NCBI GenBank assembly: GCA_944321895.1 | Contig: CALUNA010000007.1 | Location: forward strand, 55,506-119,505 | Direction: 5' to 3' | Length of the DNA: 64,000 bases | Origin: an uncultured Bacteroidales bacterium | GTDB taxonomy: Bacteria; Bacteroidota; Bacteroidia; Bacteroidales; Paludibacteraceae | Shown here: positions 16,995-25,831 of the stretch, piece by piece | Layout of the letters: each line of letters starts with the position of its first letter | Position numbering within the stretch: position 1 is the stretch's first letter | The notes under the pieces: model-generated | Told to the model about the DNA's origin: nothing | Databases searched by the model: none | Seen by the model: the letters and a program-made list of their open reading frames with translations, nothing else | Translations under genes and position numbers: made by a program

Positions 16995-17543
16995 ATGATT
17001 AAGAAATTCATTTGCAGCGTGTGCGGTTATGTACACGAAGGAACAGAACCTCCTGTAAAATGCCCGCAATGCGGCGTACCCGGCAGCAAGTTCACCGAAC
17101 TGGTTGAGGGTCAACTGGAATTCGTAACAGAACACGTCATTGGCGTAGCCAAAGGTTGTGATGATGAGATGATCAAGGACCTCAATGCTCACTTCATGGG
17201 CGAAGCTACCGAAGTCGGCATGTATTTGGCCATGAGCCGCCAGGCCGACCGCGAGGGCTATCCCGAAATTGCCGAGGCATTCAAACGTTATGCCTGGGAA
17301 GAAGCCGAACATTGCGCCAAATTTGCAGAATTGCTTGGCGATGTGGTTTGGGATACGAAAACCAATCTGGAAAAACGCATGAATGCCGAAAGCGGAGCCT
17401 GCGCCGACAAAATGCGCATTGCAAAACGCGCCAAAGAGTTGAACCTGGATGCCATTCATGACACCGTACATGAAATGGCCAAGGATGAAGCCCGCCATGG
17501 CAAAGGTTTCGAAGGATTGTTCAACCGTTATTTCAAGAAATAA
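16995..17543 (+). CDS. Reverse rubrerythrin (rubredoxin domain first)
   Basis: The 182-residue protein has an N-terminal rubredoxin domain (CSVCGY and CPQCG, residues 7-27) and then a ferritin-like four-helix diiron domain with [13 protein letters not shown] and DEARHG ligand motifs. Classical rubrerythrin has the opposite order, so this is the reverse type, which acts as an NADH-linked peroxide reductase in anaerobes. It reduces hydrogen peroxide in the cytoplasm, probably taking electrons through its own rubredoxin domain or the adjacent mini-rubredoxin. It is the last gene of the cluster and is followed by a strong terminator. Confidence 0.92.
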   Translation: MIKKFICSVCGYVHEGTEPPVKCPQCGVPGSKFTELVEGQLEFVTEHVIGVAKGCDDEMIKDLNAHFMGEATEVGMYLAMSRQADREGYPEIAEAFKRYAWEEAEHCAKFAELLGDVVWDTKTNLEKRMNAESGACADKMRIAKRAKELNLDAIHDTVHEMAKDEARHGKGFEGLFNRYFKK

Positions 17544-17575
17544 GAAAATCCCGGGTACTGTTTTGTACCAGCAAT

Positions 17576-17609
17576 AAAAGAGCCGGCAGGAAACCTTGCC
17601 GGCTCTTTT
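17576..17609. terminator. Bidirectional terminator between rubrerythrin and the DUF4105 fusion
   Basis: AAAAGAGCCGGCA (17576-17588) pairs perfectly with TGCCGGCTCTTTT (17597-17609). It sits between two convergent genes, and both strands carry U-rich ends. Confidence 0.85.
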
Positions 17610-17630
17610 ATATTTACATGATTTTCATAA

Positions 17631-20405
17631 TCACTGCCGCGTGCCGTCTGTTATGCTCTCCTGACCAAGGCAAGCGTTCGGAAAAGGAACGGACATGCGA
17701 CGACACAGATAAGGAGCAATCTCCGTGGCCGAAATCATATCATCCACACGACGGTTTCCGACATTCATTCCCCACAAAAAAAGCGGTACGGTAGGGTTCA
17801 TTTCCTGTATGCGGTCAATTGGCCGGTTCTGTTCATCAGCAACGACCCAGCCCGGCTGGAGCGTAAACATCACATCGCCGCACGTTCTTATATGGCAGGA
17901 ATTCTGCAATTTATTACTCCTGTCCAATTCATCCGGAGCCAATGCACGCAATTGAGAAACCGTATAGGCAGTCTGCACACCCTCGAATTCCATCAAGAAA
18001 CAGGCAACCTGCTCCTGTATTTTCTCCAGGTCCATTTTACGTTGTTCAATCAATATGCGGTTCAGATAAATATGATTGTCATAACAGCCATCAATCCAAC
18101 GTTCATGTCCGTATAAAGCCATTAAATACGTATTAATCAAGGCGGCGGAACGTTCCGTATTGAAATATCCGGCCGGGATACCATTTGTTTCGAGCCTGGC
18201 AGTTCCATAGCCGGCATTGGGTTTACCGACCAGTGCGACCAACAAATTATCCTTTCCGACACGTTTGACAAGCTGGTCCAGGAAAAGGCCCAGATCCTGA
18301 TTCAGACGCATGTACATATCTTCCTGCTCTGCCGTAGCAATCATATCACCCGTTCCGGCAGGTGTTTCCGTTGTCAGATGCAGCATTAGCATGTCCGGTT
18401 TCAAATCATCGCCCAAATGTTCCTGCTCCAGAATTTTCAAAGCCAGTTCGATAACAAGGGCGTTGGCCGACGGAGTCTTTTTCAGGATGGGTGCATCCGC
18501 ATTGCCCTGTTGTTGCAGCGGCTGGTAAGCGAATCCATTCTTCAATTCCTTTTCCGTTGGCGACAGATAGAGGCTGCAATCCATACGCGGAGTCCACTCA
18601 CGCCCTGCCATCTGCATGAATCGGCCATTCATGTTCATTTCATCCGCAGACGCAGGAAGGCCTTCCGCATAACAATTGGTACTTGCCCATCGCAGTTCCT
18701 TGTCATCCAGCCATGCCACGGCGTTTGCATTATGTCCGGCCAGCACAACCGTTTCCGCTGCATCTACTCCTACTGCATATATTTTGCATTCCTTTCCATA
18801 GGCCAGTTTCAGTTCATCCGCGAATGTAGTAGCCAGCAGATTTTTCGGTGACATGTCTTCATCCGTTCCTATTCCGCTATGTTCACCGGCAGTCAGGCTA
18901 TGGTGCACGGAACGTTCCTGCGGGCAAAACACAAAATCTCCCATGATTCCATGATAATAAGGCACCGTACCGGTACAGATGGTTGCAACAGTTTCCACGC
19001 CTCCGTTCACGGTTTGCGGAAAACAGACATAAGAGAAACACGAACCTTCCTGCAACAATGTGCGCAGTCCACCCTGCCCCAGATAATGTTCGAGGCGTTC
19101 CAGATTCTGACGTTGCAAGCCATCAACAACCACTGTGACCAACAAGCGCGGAACCGACTGTGTAGCCTGCGCCGTTGCAATAACAGGAAAAAGGCATGCA
19201 ACAGCCATGACAACCAAAGCCTTGGATGTCCGGGAGAATGAACTACGGATTTTCCGTGGTGTATGCCAGACAAAGACAATCCGTAACAGATGAGCCACAA
19301 CTATCCATGCAAAGGCATGTTTCGTCTGCCCGGAACAGAGCCACACAACCAACGACAGCATATAATAAGCAAGAAATATCCAATGTATGCGGGCCAGTAT
19401 TTTCCTTCCCTTGCCGAAAAGGCACAGCACAAAAGGAATGAACATAAGCGGGTTCAGAAGCAGCAAGTTGAAATTGTGCTTGACAAGCGGGTGCAACGAT
19501 ACGAACGACAGGTAAAACATGAGCGTTCCCAACAAGCCATACAACAAAAAGCACAATGCATCATACCACCAGGCTATCTTGCCACGACGCAAATCCCATA
19601 TTGACAGCAGGATGGTAAACAAGACGACAAGAATCACGACAATTTGCGGCATGCCAATTCCGCCACACTCCGGCACCTGAAACACGCCGGTCTGTTCCCA
19701 ATCAACCAGTTTCTTCTTTGCGGTACCGTTTTGTATGGTCGCCTCCGAGACAAAATTCATCAGTTCTTCCGGCAAGAACAACCGTTGTTCAGTTGTCATT
19801 ATCCGGTCTGCATCTTTACCGAATATCAGGTTTATGCCGAACGCGGCCCAGGATGTGCTGCCCGTATAGTGATCTATGATATGACGATAAGTATCCCGCC
19901 GGGCTGCAAAGTCCGGTGCCTCCAATGTTCCTTGCAGGCTTTCCTTTATCAGATAATAGGGCCTTGTTGCACAATTGTCATATACGAAATTATAACGGTA
20001 CACACGGTTTTCCGGCCGGTAATTCACCAGAAGAGCATCCAGCAAAGCCTCTTTTTCATTTTGCGTCAGATTCAGCACCTGTTCATAAACAGCACGTCCG
20101 TTTGCCGCGTATTCCTGCCTGAATGAATTCATGGAGTTGATTCCCAACTCATAATCCGTTTCTCCTTTTACGAAACGGCTGTAAAAATGATCAGCATAAA
20201 AACTGAACATTCCATAGTTGAAAACGACATCTGTCGGAACCGCCGGATCAAAAACACGTATGGCCGTATGTCCGAACATGGTGTATAAGGCATTACCCGG
20301 TGTGCAGGTAATCAGGCTGATTTGTGCATCCGGACTCAAACGTGCGGCAAAAACGCTTAATCCGCACACGCAGGACAAAAACACAGAAAAAAGAAATCGT
20401 TTCAT
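17631..20405 (-). CDS. Fusion of a DUF4105 membrane protein with a degenerate type I phosphodiesterase/alkaline-phosphatase-like domain
   Basis: The 924-residue protein has a signal peptide, then a DUF4105 (Lnb-type) periplasmic domain (about 20-240, with GNALYTMFGHTAIRV and YDNCATRP). Five to six membrane segments follow (about 250-385). A second signal-like hydrophobic stretch (394-415) precedes an alkaline-phosphatase-superfamily domain starting LLVTVVVDGLQRQNL (about 420-924). In that domain the usual late metal motifs are absent: the D-x-x-GH site reads TTETPAGTG and the ADHG site reads GKPNAGYG, so it is probably non-catalytic. In related Bacteroidales these halves are, as I recall, separate neighbouring genes. 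The function is unknown, probably envelope-associated. Confidence 0.8.
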   Translation of the reverse strand: MKRFLFSVFLSCVCGLSVFAARLSPDAQISLITCTPGNALYTMFGHTAIRVFDPAVPTDVVFNYGMFSFYADHFYSRFVKGETDYELGINSMNSFRQEYAANGRAVYEQVLNLTQNEKEALLDALLVNYRPENRVYRYNFVYDNCATRPYYLIKESLQGTLEAPDFAARRDTYRHIIDHYTGSTSWAAFGINLIFGKDADRIMTTEQRLFLPEELMNFVSEATIQNGTAKKKLVDWEQTGVFQVPECGGIGMPQIVVILVVLFTILLSIWDLRRGKIAWWYDALCFLLYGLLGTLMFYLSFVSLHPLVKHNFNLLLLNPLMFIPFVLCLFGKGRKILARIHWIFLAYYMLSLVVWLCSGQTKHAFAWIVVAHLLRIVFVWHTPRKIRSSFSRTSKALVVMAVACLFPVIATAQATQSVPRLLVTVVVDGLQRQNLERLEHYLGQGGLRTLLQEGSCFSYVCFPQTVNGGVETVATICTGTVPYYHGIMGDFVFCPQERSVHHSLTAGEHSGIGTDEDMSPKNLLATTFADELKLAYGKECKIYAVGVDAAETVVLAGHNANAVAWLDDKELRWASTNCYAEGLPASADEMNMNGRFMQMAGREWTPRMDCSLYLSPTEKELKNGFAYQPLQQQGNADAPILKKTPSANALVIELALKILEQEHLGDDLKPDMLMLHLTTETPAGTGDMIATAEQEDMYMRLNQDLGLFLDQLVKRVGKDNLLVALVGKPNAGYGTARLETNGIPAGYFNTERSAALINTYLMALYGHERWIDGCYDNHIYLNRILIEQRKMDLEKIQEQVACFLMEFEGVQTAYTVSQLRALAPDELDRSNKLQNSCHIRTCGDVMFTLQPGWVVADEQNRPIDRIQEMNPTVPLFLWGMNVGNRRVDDMISATEIAPYLCRRMSVPFPNACLGQESITDGTRQ

Positions 20406-20466
20406 AATTAATCAATAACGCGATATAATCCGAAAAATTGCCACACCGGCAGACAAACGAATAAGA

Positions 20467-20499
20467 CAAGGCTACCTCCCAACACGGAAAGCAGCCTTG
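20467..20499 (-). terminator. Possible terminator after ddh
   Basis: CAAGGCT (20467-20473) pairs with AGCCTTG (20493-20499) around a 19-nt loop, about 30 nt past the ddh stop. The T run is poor. Confidence 0.4.
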
Positions 20500-20527
20500 C
20501 CCTATCACAAATCAAAAATATTGGAAA

Positions 20528-21427
20528 TCAAACCAAATGAGCAATCAGTTCTTCACGGTCGCCTTCCAGCAAATCGATTACCGGAATTTCAATCATGGTG
20601 TAGCAACCTGGCTGCTGTTTCATGGAAGCACGGGCCACACATACCAGAACCTGTGCAGTCAGTGCCGGATTGTTGATTTTCATATCAAATTCGAACAGCT
20701 GGTTGTGAGTTTTTCCGGAAACACCCTTACGAACCAGATTTACTCCATGGCCTACATCATTCAAATCGTCAACACAAGGAACCTGGATAACATGAGTTTC
20801 ATCGTTCACGAAATATGCATCCGACTTGATAGCCGCTTCTACCGTCTTGAAATCGGCTCCTTCTTCCAGTTCTACATATACCATACGACGGTGAATACCT
20901 GTACCTACCGGAATAGTCATGGATAAAGCATCCTTCACACCGGGAATGGCACGTACTGCTACTGAATGCCCCATGCTACGGCCCGGACCGAAGTTTGTGT
21001 ATGTAATTCCTTTCGGTGCGATAGCTTCCAGCAAGGTGCGGACTACTGAATCGCTTCCCGGATCCCAGCCGGCAGAAATAATAGATACGGCCTTGCATGC
21101 TTTGGCGGTTTCGTCCAACGAGCGACGCAGAGAGGTAATCTGCGTATGGATGTCAAAGCTGTCTACTGTATTGATACCCAGTGCCAGAATTTCCTTGGCA
21201 TATTTTTCTACGCTACGGGTCGGAGTTGCCAGAATGGCCACATCCACATCTTTCAGTTCTTTAATGTTCCTTACCACCGGATAGTCAGCCAATTCTGCCG
21301 GTTTATTGGCATCACCATTCCTGCGAACGATACCTGCCACTTCAAAATCGGGAGCAGCTTCCAGTGCTTCCAATGTAAATTTACCGATATTTCCGTATCC
21401 AACTACGGCAGCTCTAATTTTCTTCAT
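20528..21427 (-). CDS. ddh: meso-Diaminopimelate D-dehydrogenase
   Basis: Ddh makes meso-2,6-diaminopimelate from tetrahydrodipicolinate, ammonia and NADPH in one step, feeding lysine and peptidoglycan synthesis. The 299-residue protein has the NADPH-binding VVGYGNIGKF at residues 8-17, ATPTRSVEKYA, and the family segments ISAGWDPGSDS (about 115-125) and GPGRSMGHSVAVRA. Length and motifs match the enzyme of Porphyromonas and related Bacteroidales. It begins only 9 bp after the pseudouridine synthase stop and is the last gene of the minus-strand run from yceD. Confidence 0.93.
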   Translation of the reverse strand: MKKIRAAVVGYGNIGKFTLEALEAAPDFEVAGIVRRNGDANKPAELADYPVVRNIKELKDVDVAILATPTRSVEKYAKEILALGINTVDSFDIHTQITSLRRSLDETAKACKAVSIISAGWDPGSDSVVRTLLEAIAPKGITYTNFGPGRSMGHSVAVRAIPGVKDALSMTIPVGTGIHRRMVYVELEEGADFKTVEAAIKSDAYFVNDETHVIQVPCVDDLNDVGHGVNLVRKGVSGKTHNQLFEFDMKINNPALTAQVLVCVARASMKQQPGCYTMIEIPVIDLLEGDREELIAHLV

Positions 21428-21436
21428 ATTCCTTGT

Positions 21437-22612
21437 TTATTCAAAAGCTCCCATCAACAACATATTCACTTCCTTCTGGCTCAGGAAACGGTATTTGCCT
21501 CGAGGAAGATTTTTCTTGGTCAATCCGGCAAAGAAGACACGGTCAAGCCGCAATACCTTATAGCCCACTTTCTCGAACATGCGCCGTATAACGCGGTTTT
21601 GTCCAGAGTGGATTTCTATGCCGACCTGTTTCAGGTCATTCTCCTTGATGAACTCGATAGCATCTGCCTTGACCAGTTCATCATCCAGCATGACACCCGA
21701 CATCAATGTATTGTAAGCTTCCATGCTCAAGTCCTTATCCAGAACTGCATGATAGATTTTTTTCTTCTCAAACTTCGGGTGAGTCAGCTTTGCCGCCAAG
21801 TCGCCATCGTTCGTAAGCAACAGGACTCCCGTTGTATTCCGGTCCAGACGTCCTACCGGATAGATTCGCTCACTGCATGCATTTTTCACCAAATCAAGTA
21901 CTGTTTTGCGTGCATGCGTATCTTCGGTTGTCGTTACGCAATCCTTGGGTTTGTTCAAAAGCAGATACACTTTCCGTTCTGAACGCACCGGCTGGTTATG
22001 GAACATCACCTTGTCTGTTGGCAAGACTTTGGTTCCCAGCTCCGTTACCACAACATCATTGACTGTTATGACGCCTGCCTGAATGAATTCATCAGCCTCA
22101 CGACGTGAACAGATTCCGGCATTGGCCAGAAATTTATTCAGCCGTACCGGCTTGTTAGGATCTATCTCGCGTTTGTATTCAACTGGTCTTTGGGGTGCGA
22201 AATTCGGGTCATAATTTCCGCTACGCGGCATGTGCGGACGCCTGTTGTCGTTGTTGCGGTAGTTTCCGCCACGCGGCCGGTCAAATCTTTGCTCACGGCC
22301 TCCATCCGCCCCATAGCTGTTTCTTCTGTTGCTGAACGTTGAAGGCTGGTGTGCTTCATTGTTCCATTCCCTCTTTCTGCGTCCATCGTATTTTTCGGCA
22401 TTGTTCCGGTTGTCGAACCGGTTATAACGGCCTTGCCGCTCTTCGTTATTCACATAACCACGATTTGCCGCGAAATCTCCCGATCTGTCTGATCTGTAGA
22501 TTGGTTCGTTCTGTTTGGGTATTTTTACCCTGACACGTCCACTTTTTTTACCGTCACGGTCGGCATGAATTCTTCCTCCCGAAGAATCCTGCCCTTTTGT
22601 GTTGTCTAACAT
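21437..22612 (-). CDS. rRNA pseudouridine synthase (RsuA/RluB family) with long basic disordered N-terminus
   Basis: Residues 1-150 are low-complexity and rich in Arg, Asn, Gly and Asp (RG and RNN repeats), likely disordered and RNA-binding. An S4 domain follows (VRLNKFLANAGICSRREAD, about 152-200), then the catalytic domain with GRLDRNTTG, whose Asp257 is the nucleophile. The ending IRRMFEKVGYKVLRLDRV is typical. It converts a specific uridine of rRNA to pseudouridine, probably in the 23S A-loop region if it is the RluB equivalent; the target is not provable. The gene is 17 bp after fabH and 9 bp before ddh. Confidence 0.88.
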   Translation of the reverse strand: MLDNTKGQDSSGGRIHADRDGKKSGRVRVKIPKQNEPIYRSDRSGDFAANRGYVNNEERQGRYNRFDNRNNAEKYDGRRKREWNNEAHQPSTFSNRRNSYGADGGREQRFDRPRGGNYRNNDNRRPHMPRSGNYDPNFAPQRPVEYKREIDPNKPVRLNKFLANAGICSRREADEFIQAGVITVNDVVVTELGTKVLPTDKVMFHNQPVRSERKVYLLLNKPKDCVTTTEDTHARKTVLDLVKNACSERIYPVGRLDRNTTGVLLLTNDGDLAAKLTHPKFEKKKIYHAVLDKDLSMEAYNTLMSGVMLDDELVKADAIEFIKENDLKQVGIEIHSGQNRVIRRMFEKVGYKVLRLDRVFFAGLTKKNLPRGKYRFLSQKEVNMLLMGAFE

Positions 22613-22629
22613 GTTGTTGGTCTATTAAA

Positions 22630-23622
22630 TTATTCTATTGCCCATTTCAGATAGATGGCTCCCCAGATAAATCCAGCGCCGAAAGATGTCAGGATGATTT
22701 TGTCACCTTTTTTCAGTCTGTTCTGGTTGTCCCACAGGCTCAACGGGATGCTTGCTGCCGATGTATTTCCATATTTCTGAATGTTGACAATCACCCGTTC
22801 TGCAGGGATTTCCGTCAGCCGGGCCACTGCTTCTATGATTCGCAAATTTGCCTGATGCGGAACCAGCCAGTCTATATCATTGATGGTCAGGTTATTCTTT
22901 TTGAGCAGTTCCTTGCATACATTTGACATGTCGGACACTGCGTGTTTGAATACATGCGCACCCTCTTGATAAACGTAATGTTCACGCCGGTCCACTGTTT
23001 CGTGCGATGCCGGGCTGATTGATCCGCCCGACTTCATATGGAGATGCGTATATCCCGTTCCATCGGTATGCATTATGTAATCCATGATTCCCACATCCTC
23101 GGTTGTACCTTCCACCAGTGCGGCTCCTGCGCCATCGCCAAAGAGCGGACAAGTTTCACGTTGCTGGTAATCAACGATTGCCGACATTTTTTCTGCCCCG
23201 AGAACTATGATTTTCTTGCAGTAACCGCTTTTAATGTATCCATCCGCTATGGTCAATCCCGTGATGAAACCGGAACAAGCGGCCTGAATGTCGAACGCGA
23301 ATGCGTTCTTCAGGTTGCATCCATAAGCGATTTTCGATGCCGTGGACGGGAACTGGTTGTCTGCTGTTGAGGTTGCACATATCACCAAATCAATTTCTTC
23401 GGGCTTGACTCCTGTTCTTTGAAGCAGGTCCTCAACGGCTTTTATGCCCAGATAAGATGTTCCCAGATGGGGGTCCTTCAGAAGGTGTCGTTCTTTTATG
23501 CCAACACGTGTAGTTATCCATTCATCGCTTGTATCGACCATCCGGCTCAGTTCGTCATTGGTCAATATATAATCGGGAACATATCCTCCGATTCCACTGA
23601 TTACAGATTTGATATTTGTCAT
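22630..23622 (-). CDS. fabH: 3-oxoacyl-[acyl-carrier-protein] synthase III
   Basis: FabH condenses a short acyl-CoA with malonyl-ACP to start type II fatty-acid synthesis. The frame (331 codons from 23622) shows the catalytic triad of the family: Cys in QAACSGF, His in PHQANLRI and Asn in YGNTSAASIP, with the C-terminal GAGFIWGAIYLKW. I chose the ATG at 23622 (MTNIKSVISGIGGYVP). The frame extends to 23652, but that part overlaps a terminator stem. It follows rpmF, the order seen across many bacteria. Confidence 0.94.
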   Translation of the reverse strand: MTNIKSVISGIGGYVPDYILTNDELSRMVDTSDEWITTRVGIKERHLLKDPHLGTSYLGIKAVEDLLQRTGVKPEEIDLVICATSTADNQFPSTASKIAYGCNLKNAFAFDIQAACSGFITGLTIADGYIKSGYCKKIIVLGAEKMSAIVDYQQRETCPLFGDGAGAALVEGTTEDVGIMDYIMHTDGTGYTHLHMKSGGSISPASHETVDRREHYVYQEGAHVFKHAVSDMSNVCKELLKKNNLTINDIDWLVPHQANLRIIEAVARLTEIPAERVIVNIQKYGNTSAASIPLSLWDNQNRLKKGDKIILTSFGAGFIWGAIYLKWAIE

Positions 23623-23649
23623 CATTAGCGTTTTGTTTTGTTGAAAAAT

Positions 23650-23677
23650 CAAGCCCTAAATTGTTGTTTAGGGCTTG
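23650..23677 (-). terminator. Terminator or attenuator between rpmF and fabH
   Basis: CAAGCCCTAAA (23650-23660) pairs with TTTAGGGCTTG (23667-23677), an 11-bp perfect stem with a 6-nt loop. On the minus strand it is followed by ATTTTTC. It would lower fabH expression relative to the ribosomal protein gene. Confidence 0.7.
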
Positions 23678-23700
23678 TTCTGATTACCTGCATAAAAAAT

Positions 23701-23886
23701 TTATGCAGTGGCTAAATTCTCAATAGCCAGTTTACCTCTGTAATACCCACATTCACCGCATACGGTATGATAGATATGCATTGCACCGCAATTTGGACAT
23801 ACTGCCAATGTAGGTGCCACAGCCTTGTCATGGGTTCTTCTTTTCGCTGTTCTCTGATGAGAATGTTTTCGTTTAGGATGTGCCAT
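23701..23886 (-). CDS. rpmF: Large ribosomal subunit protein bL32
   Basis: The 61-residue protein starts MAHPKRKHSHQRTAKRRTH and has the two zinc-knuckle pairs CPNCGA and CGECGYY. This is the zinc-binding (C+) form of bL32. It is encoded between yceD and fabH, the usual location. Confidence 0.96.
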   Translation of the reverse strand: MAHPKRKHSHQRTAKRRTHDKAVAPTLAVCPNCGAMHIYHTVCGECGYYRGKLAIENLATA

Positions 23887-23933
23887 TTTATTATGTTTTA
23901 AGTTATATAAATTGCTAACCGAAATATTCGAAG

Positions 23934-24506
23934 TTAGTATTGATTTTCATCGTTCAATATCTGCAACAGTCCTTCCCACCGCGGATCTGTTGTGCGCTTT
24001 TCGTTTGCCATACCTTCATCTTCAATGCCCCAACCTTCATCTTCATCATCGGCCATGTGTGCCAGATGTTTTCTCAGTTTGGTTGCCATGGCCTTGTTAC
24101 ACATTCCTGGCGCATGTACATGCTTAATCGGAATGGCCAATGCTATCATCTCATACAGGAACCACGCCACGTTAAGTTTTCCGTCGTTTTCCGGGATGAG
24201 CATTACATCACCTTCCTCCCCGTAATCAGCACCGAACTTCACTTGCAAGGTATCTTCCGCAACTATCGGTAGTTCCATTTCATCCAAACACCTGTCGCAC
24301 GGGACAAAAACCGCCCCTCTGACTACAAAAAGCACATTAAAGAAACCCTGCAGAACAGTTATTTTTACCTGGGCATTCAACTTCCCTTTTTGCACTTCCG
24401 GACTGTCTATTTTTTTAAAATATTCATTATCCAGCTCATACTCAAAAAGATGAGTTCCTGCATCCAACTGCTTCAAATCTATATTATAAGACTCAAATTT
24501 TGACAT
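23934..24506 (-). CDS. yceD: YceD/DUF177 family protein, 23S rRNA accumulation
   Basis: The 190-residue protein matches the DUF177 family, with the conserved zinc-like CDRCLDEMELPI near residue 72 and the late EMIALAIPIKHVHAPGMC segment. Family members support 23S rRNA accumulation and nearly always sit directly upstream of rpmF, as here (47 bp gap). The acidic C-terminal stretch (DDEDEGWGIEDEG) is a variable linker. A consensus promoter lies just upstream, so it heads the yceD-rpmF-fabH-pseudouridine synthase-ddh run. Confidence 0.88.
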   Translation of the reverse strand: MSKFESYNIDLKQLDAGTHLFEYELDNEYFKKIDSPEVQKGKLNAQVKITVLQGFFNVLFVVRGAVFVPCDRCLDEMELPIVAEDTLQVKFGADYGEEGDVMLIPENDGKLNVAWFLYEMIALAIPIKHVHAPGMCNKAMATKLRKHLAHMADDEDEGWGIEDEGMANEKRTTDPRWEGLLQILNDENQY

Positions 24507-24529
24507 TGTCAGGTCTCTCTAAAGCCGCG

Positions 24530-24559
24530 CAAAGGTACAAAAAAAAGAATGATTACAAA
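24530..24559 (-). promoter_or_regulatory. Promoter of the yceD-rpmF-fabH run
   Basis: On the minus strand TTTG (24559-24556), an 18-nt spacer and TACCTTTG (24537-24530) match the consensus. The leader to the yceD ATG is about 20 nt. Confidence 0.7.
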
Positions 24560-24577
24560 AGATTTTCTGATATTTTT

Positions 24578-24988
24578 CTATTTTCCCGTTTGTTTTCCCT
24601 GTGTTGCATCTGTTTTCCTGTCCTTGTTTTCAAGGGTTCGATATGACAAGATGTGAACAGTAACTCCTATTGATATGATTAGCAGCAGGATGCGTATCCA
24701 GTTTTTATCGGTCCACAAAAAAGCCGAGCATCCGGTTGTTAACCACAAAACGGTTACTGAGGTTATTTTCACACGAAGGGGGATTGCTTTTTGTTCCTGA
24801 AAATTACGAATATAGGTTCCCAGGATTTCATGTTGCATCAGTTTATGGTACAGTTTATCGGAGCTGCGCATATAGCAAAAGGCCGACAAAAGCAAGAAAG
24901 GTGTTGTCGGCAAAAGTGGCAGGAATATTCCCAACACGCCCAGGCAAAGTGAGAGTGTACCGGTGGCAATAAAAATAATCTTACACAT
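24578..24988 (-). CDS. YbaN family (DUF454) inner-membrane protein
   Basis: The 136-residue protein has the DUF454 signature: an N-terminal helix with GVLGIFLPLLPTTPFLLLSA, then a short loop with SDKLYHKLMQHEILG and two further membrane helices (about 72-110), and a charged tail. The function is unknown; it sits in the inner membrane. I chose the ATG at 24988; the frame extends to 25000 only through a TTG that overlaps the sdhB terminator. It lies downstream of sdhCAB but is separated by that terminator. Confidence 0.82.
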   Translation of the reverse strand: MCKIIFIATGTLSLCLGVLGIFLPLLPTTPFLLLSAFCYMRSSDKLYHKLMQHEILGTYIRNFQEQKAIPLRVKITSVTVLWLTTGCSAFLWTDKNWIRILLLIISIGVTVHILSYRTLENKDRKTDATQGKQTGK

Positions 24989-25001
24989 GACAAAGGACAA
25001 A

Positions 25002-25031
25002 AAAATCCCCGTCGTTCCCGGCGGGGATTTT
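25002..25031 (-). terminator. Terminator of sdhCAB
   Basis: AAAATCCCCG (25002-25011) pairs with CGGGGATTTT (25022-25031). The minus strand continues with a T run. It lies 19 nt past the sdhB stop. Confidence 0.85.
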
Positions 25032-25049
25032 CAAAGCATGCAAGAAATA

Positions 25050-25805
25050 TCAGTCTTTCAATTTGGCACAAAGAAACTCTCGGTTCAAACGGGCGATATT
25101 GCTCAGCTTTATGCCCTTCGGGCATTCGGCTGCACAGGCTCCCGTGTTTGTGCAGTTTCCGAATCCGAGTTCATCCATTTTGGCTACCATTGCCTTGGCA
25201 CGACGTGCGGCCTCCACTTGTCCCTGAGGCAACAAAGCCAATTGACTCACCTTTGCCGAGACGAACAGCATGGCTGATCCGTTCTTGCAGGCAGCGACGC
25301 ACGCACCGCAACCGATACATGCTGCAGCGTCCATTGCCAGATCCGCATTTTTCTTGGGAATAGGGATTGCATTGGCATCAGGAACACCGCCAGTGTTCAC
25401 TGATATGAATCCGCCCGCCTGGATTATCTTATCGAAGGCGCGACGATCTACCATCAAATCCTTGATAACCGGGAAAGCTGCCGAGCGCCACGGTTCAACG
25501 GTAATGGTTTCACCATCCTTGAATTTGCGCATATGCAACTGGCAGGTTGTAATTTCATCATCCGGGCCATGCGGATGGCCGTTAATGTAAAGCGAGCACA
25601 TACCGCAAATTCCCTCACGGCAATCATGATCAAATGCAATGGGTTCACGACGTTCGCTGATCAGTTTTTCATTCAGTACATCCAGCATTTCCAGGAAAGA
25701 ACTATCCGTGGAAATATTGTTCAGCTCGAAAGTCTCGAAATGGCCTTTTACCTTAGGGCCGGCCTGACGCCAGACTTTCACCTTGATATTTATTGTTTTA
25801 TCCAT
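25050..25805 (-). CDS. sdhB: Succinate dehydrogenase/fumarate reductase iron-sulfur subunit
   Basis: The 251-residue subunit has the plant-type 2Fe-2S site CREGICGMC near residue 62 and two cysteine clusters, [11 protein letters not shown] and [14 protein letters not shown], for the 4Fe-4S and 3Fe-4S centres. It carries electrons between the flavoprotein and the cytochrome b subunit of complex II. In anaerobic Bacteroidales the complex mainly reduces fumarate to succinate, coupled to menaquinol oxidation; direction is inferred. It is last in the sdhCAB operon, 26 bp after sdhA. Confidence 0.95.
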   Translation of the reverse strand: MDKTINIKVKVWRQAGPKVKGHFETFELNNISTDSSFLEMLDVLNEKLISERREPIAFDHDCREGICGMCSLYINGHPHGPDDEITTCQLHMRKFKDGETITVEPWRSAAFPVIKDLMVDRRAFDKIIQAGGFISVNTGGVPDANAIPIPKKNADLAMDAAACIGCGACVAACKNGSAMLFVSAKVSQLALLPQGQVEAARRAKAMVAKMDELGFGNCTNTGACAAECPKGIKLSNIARLNREFLCAKLKD

Positions 25806-25831
25806 AATTTGTTGATAGTTTTGAGTTTGTC

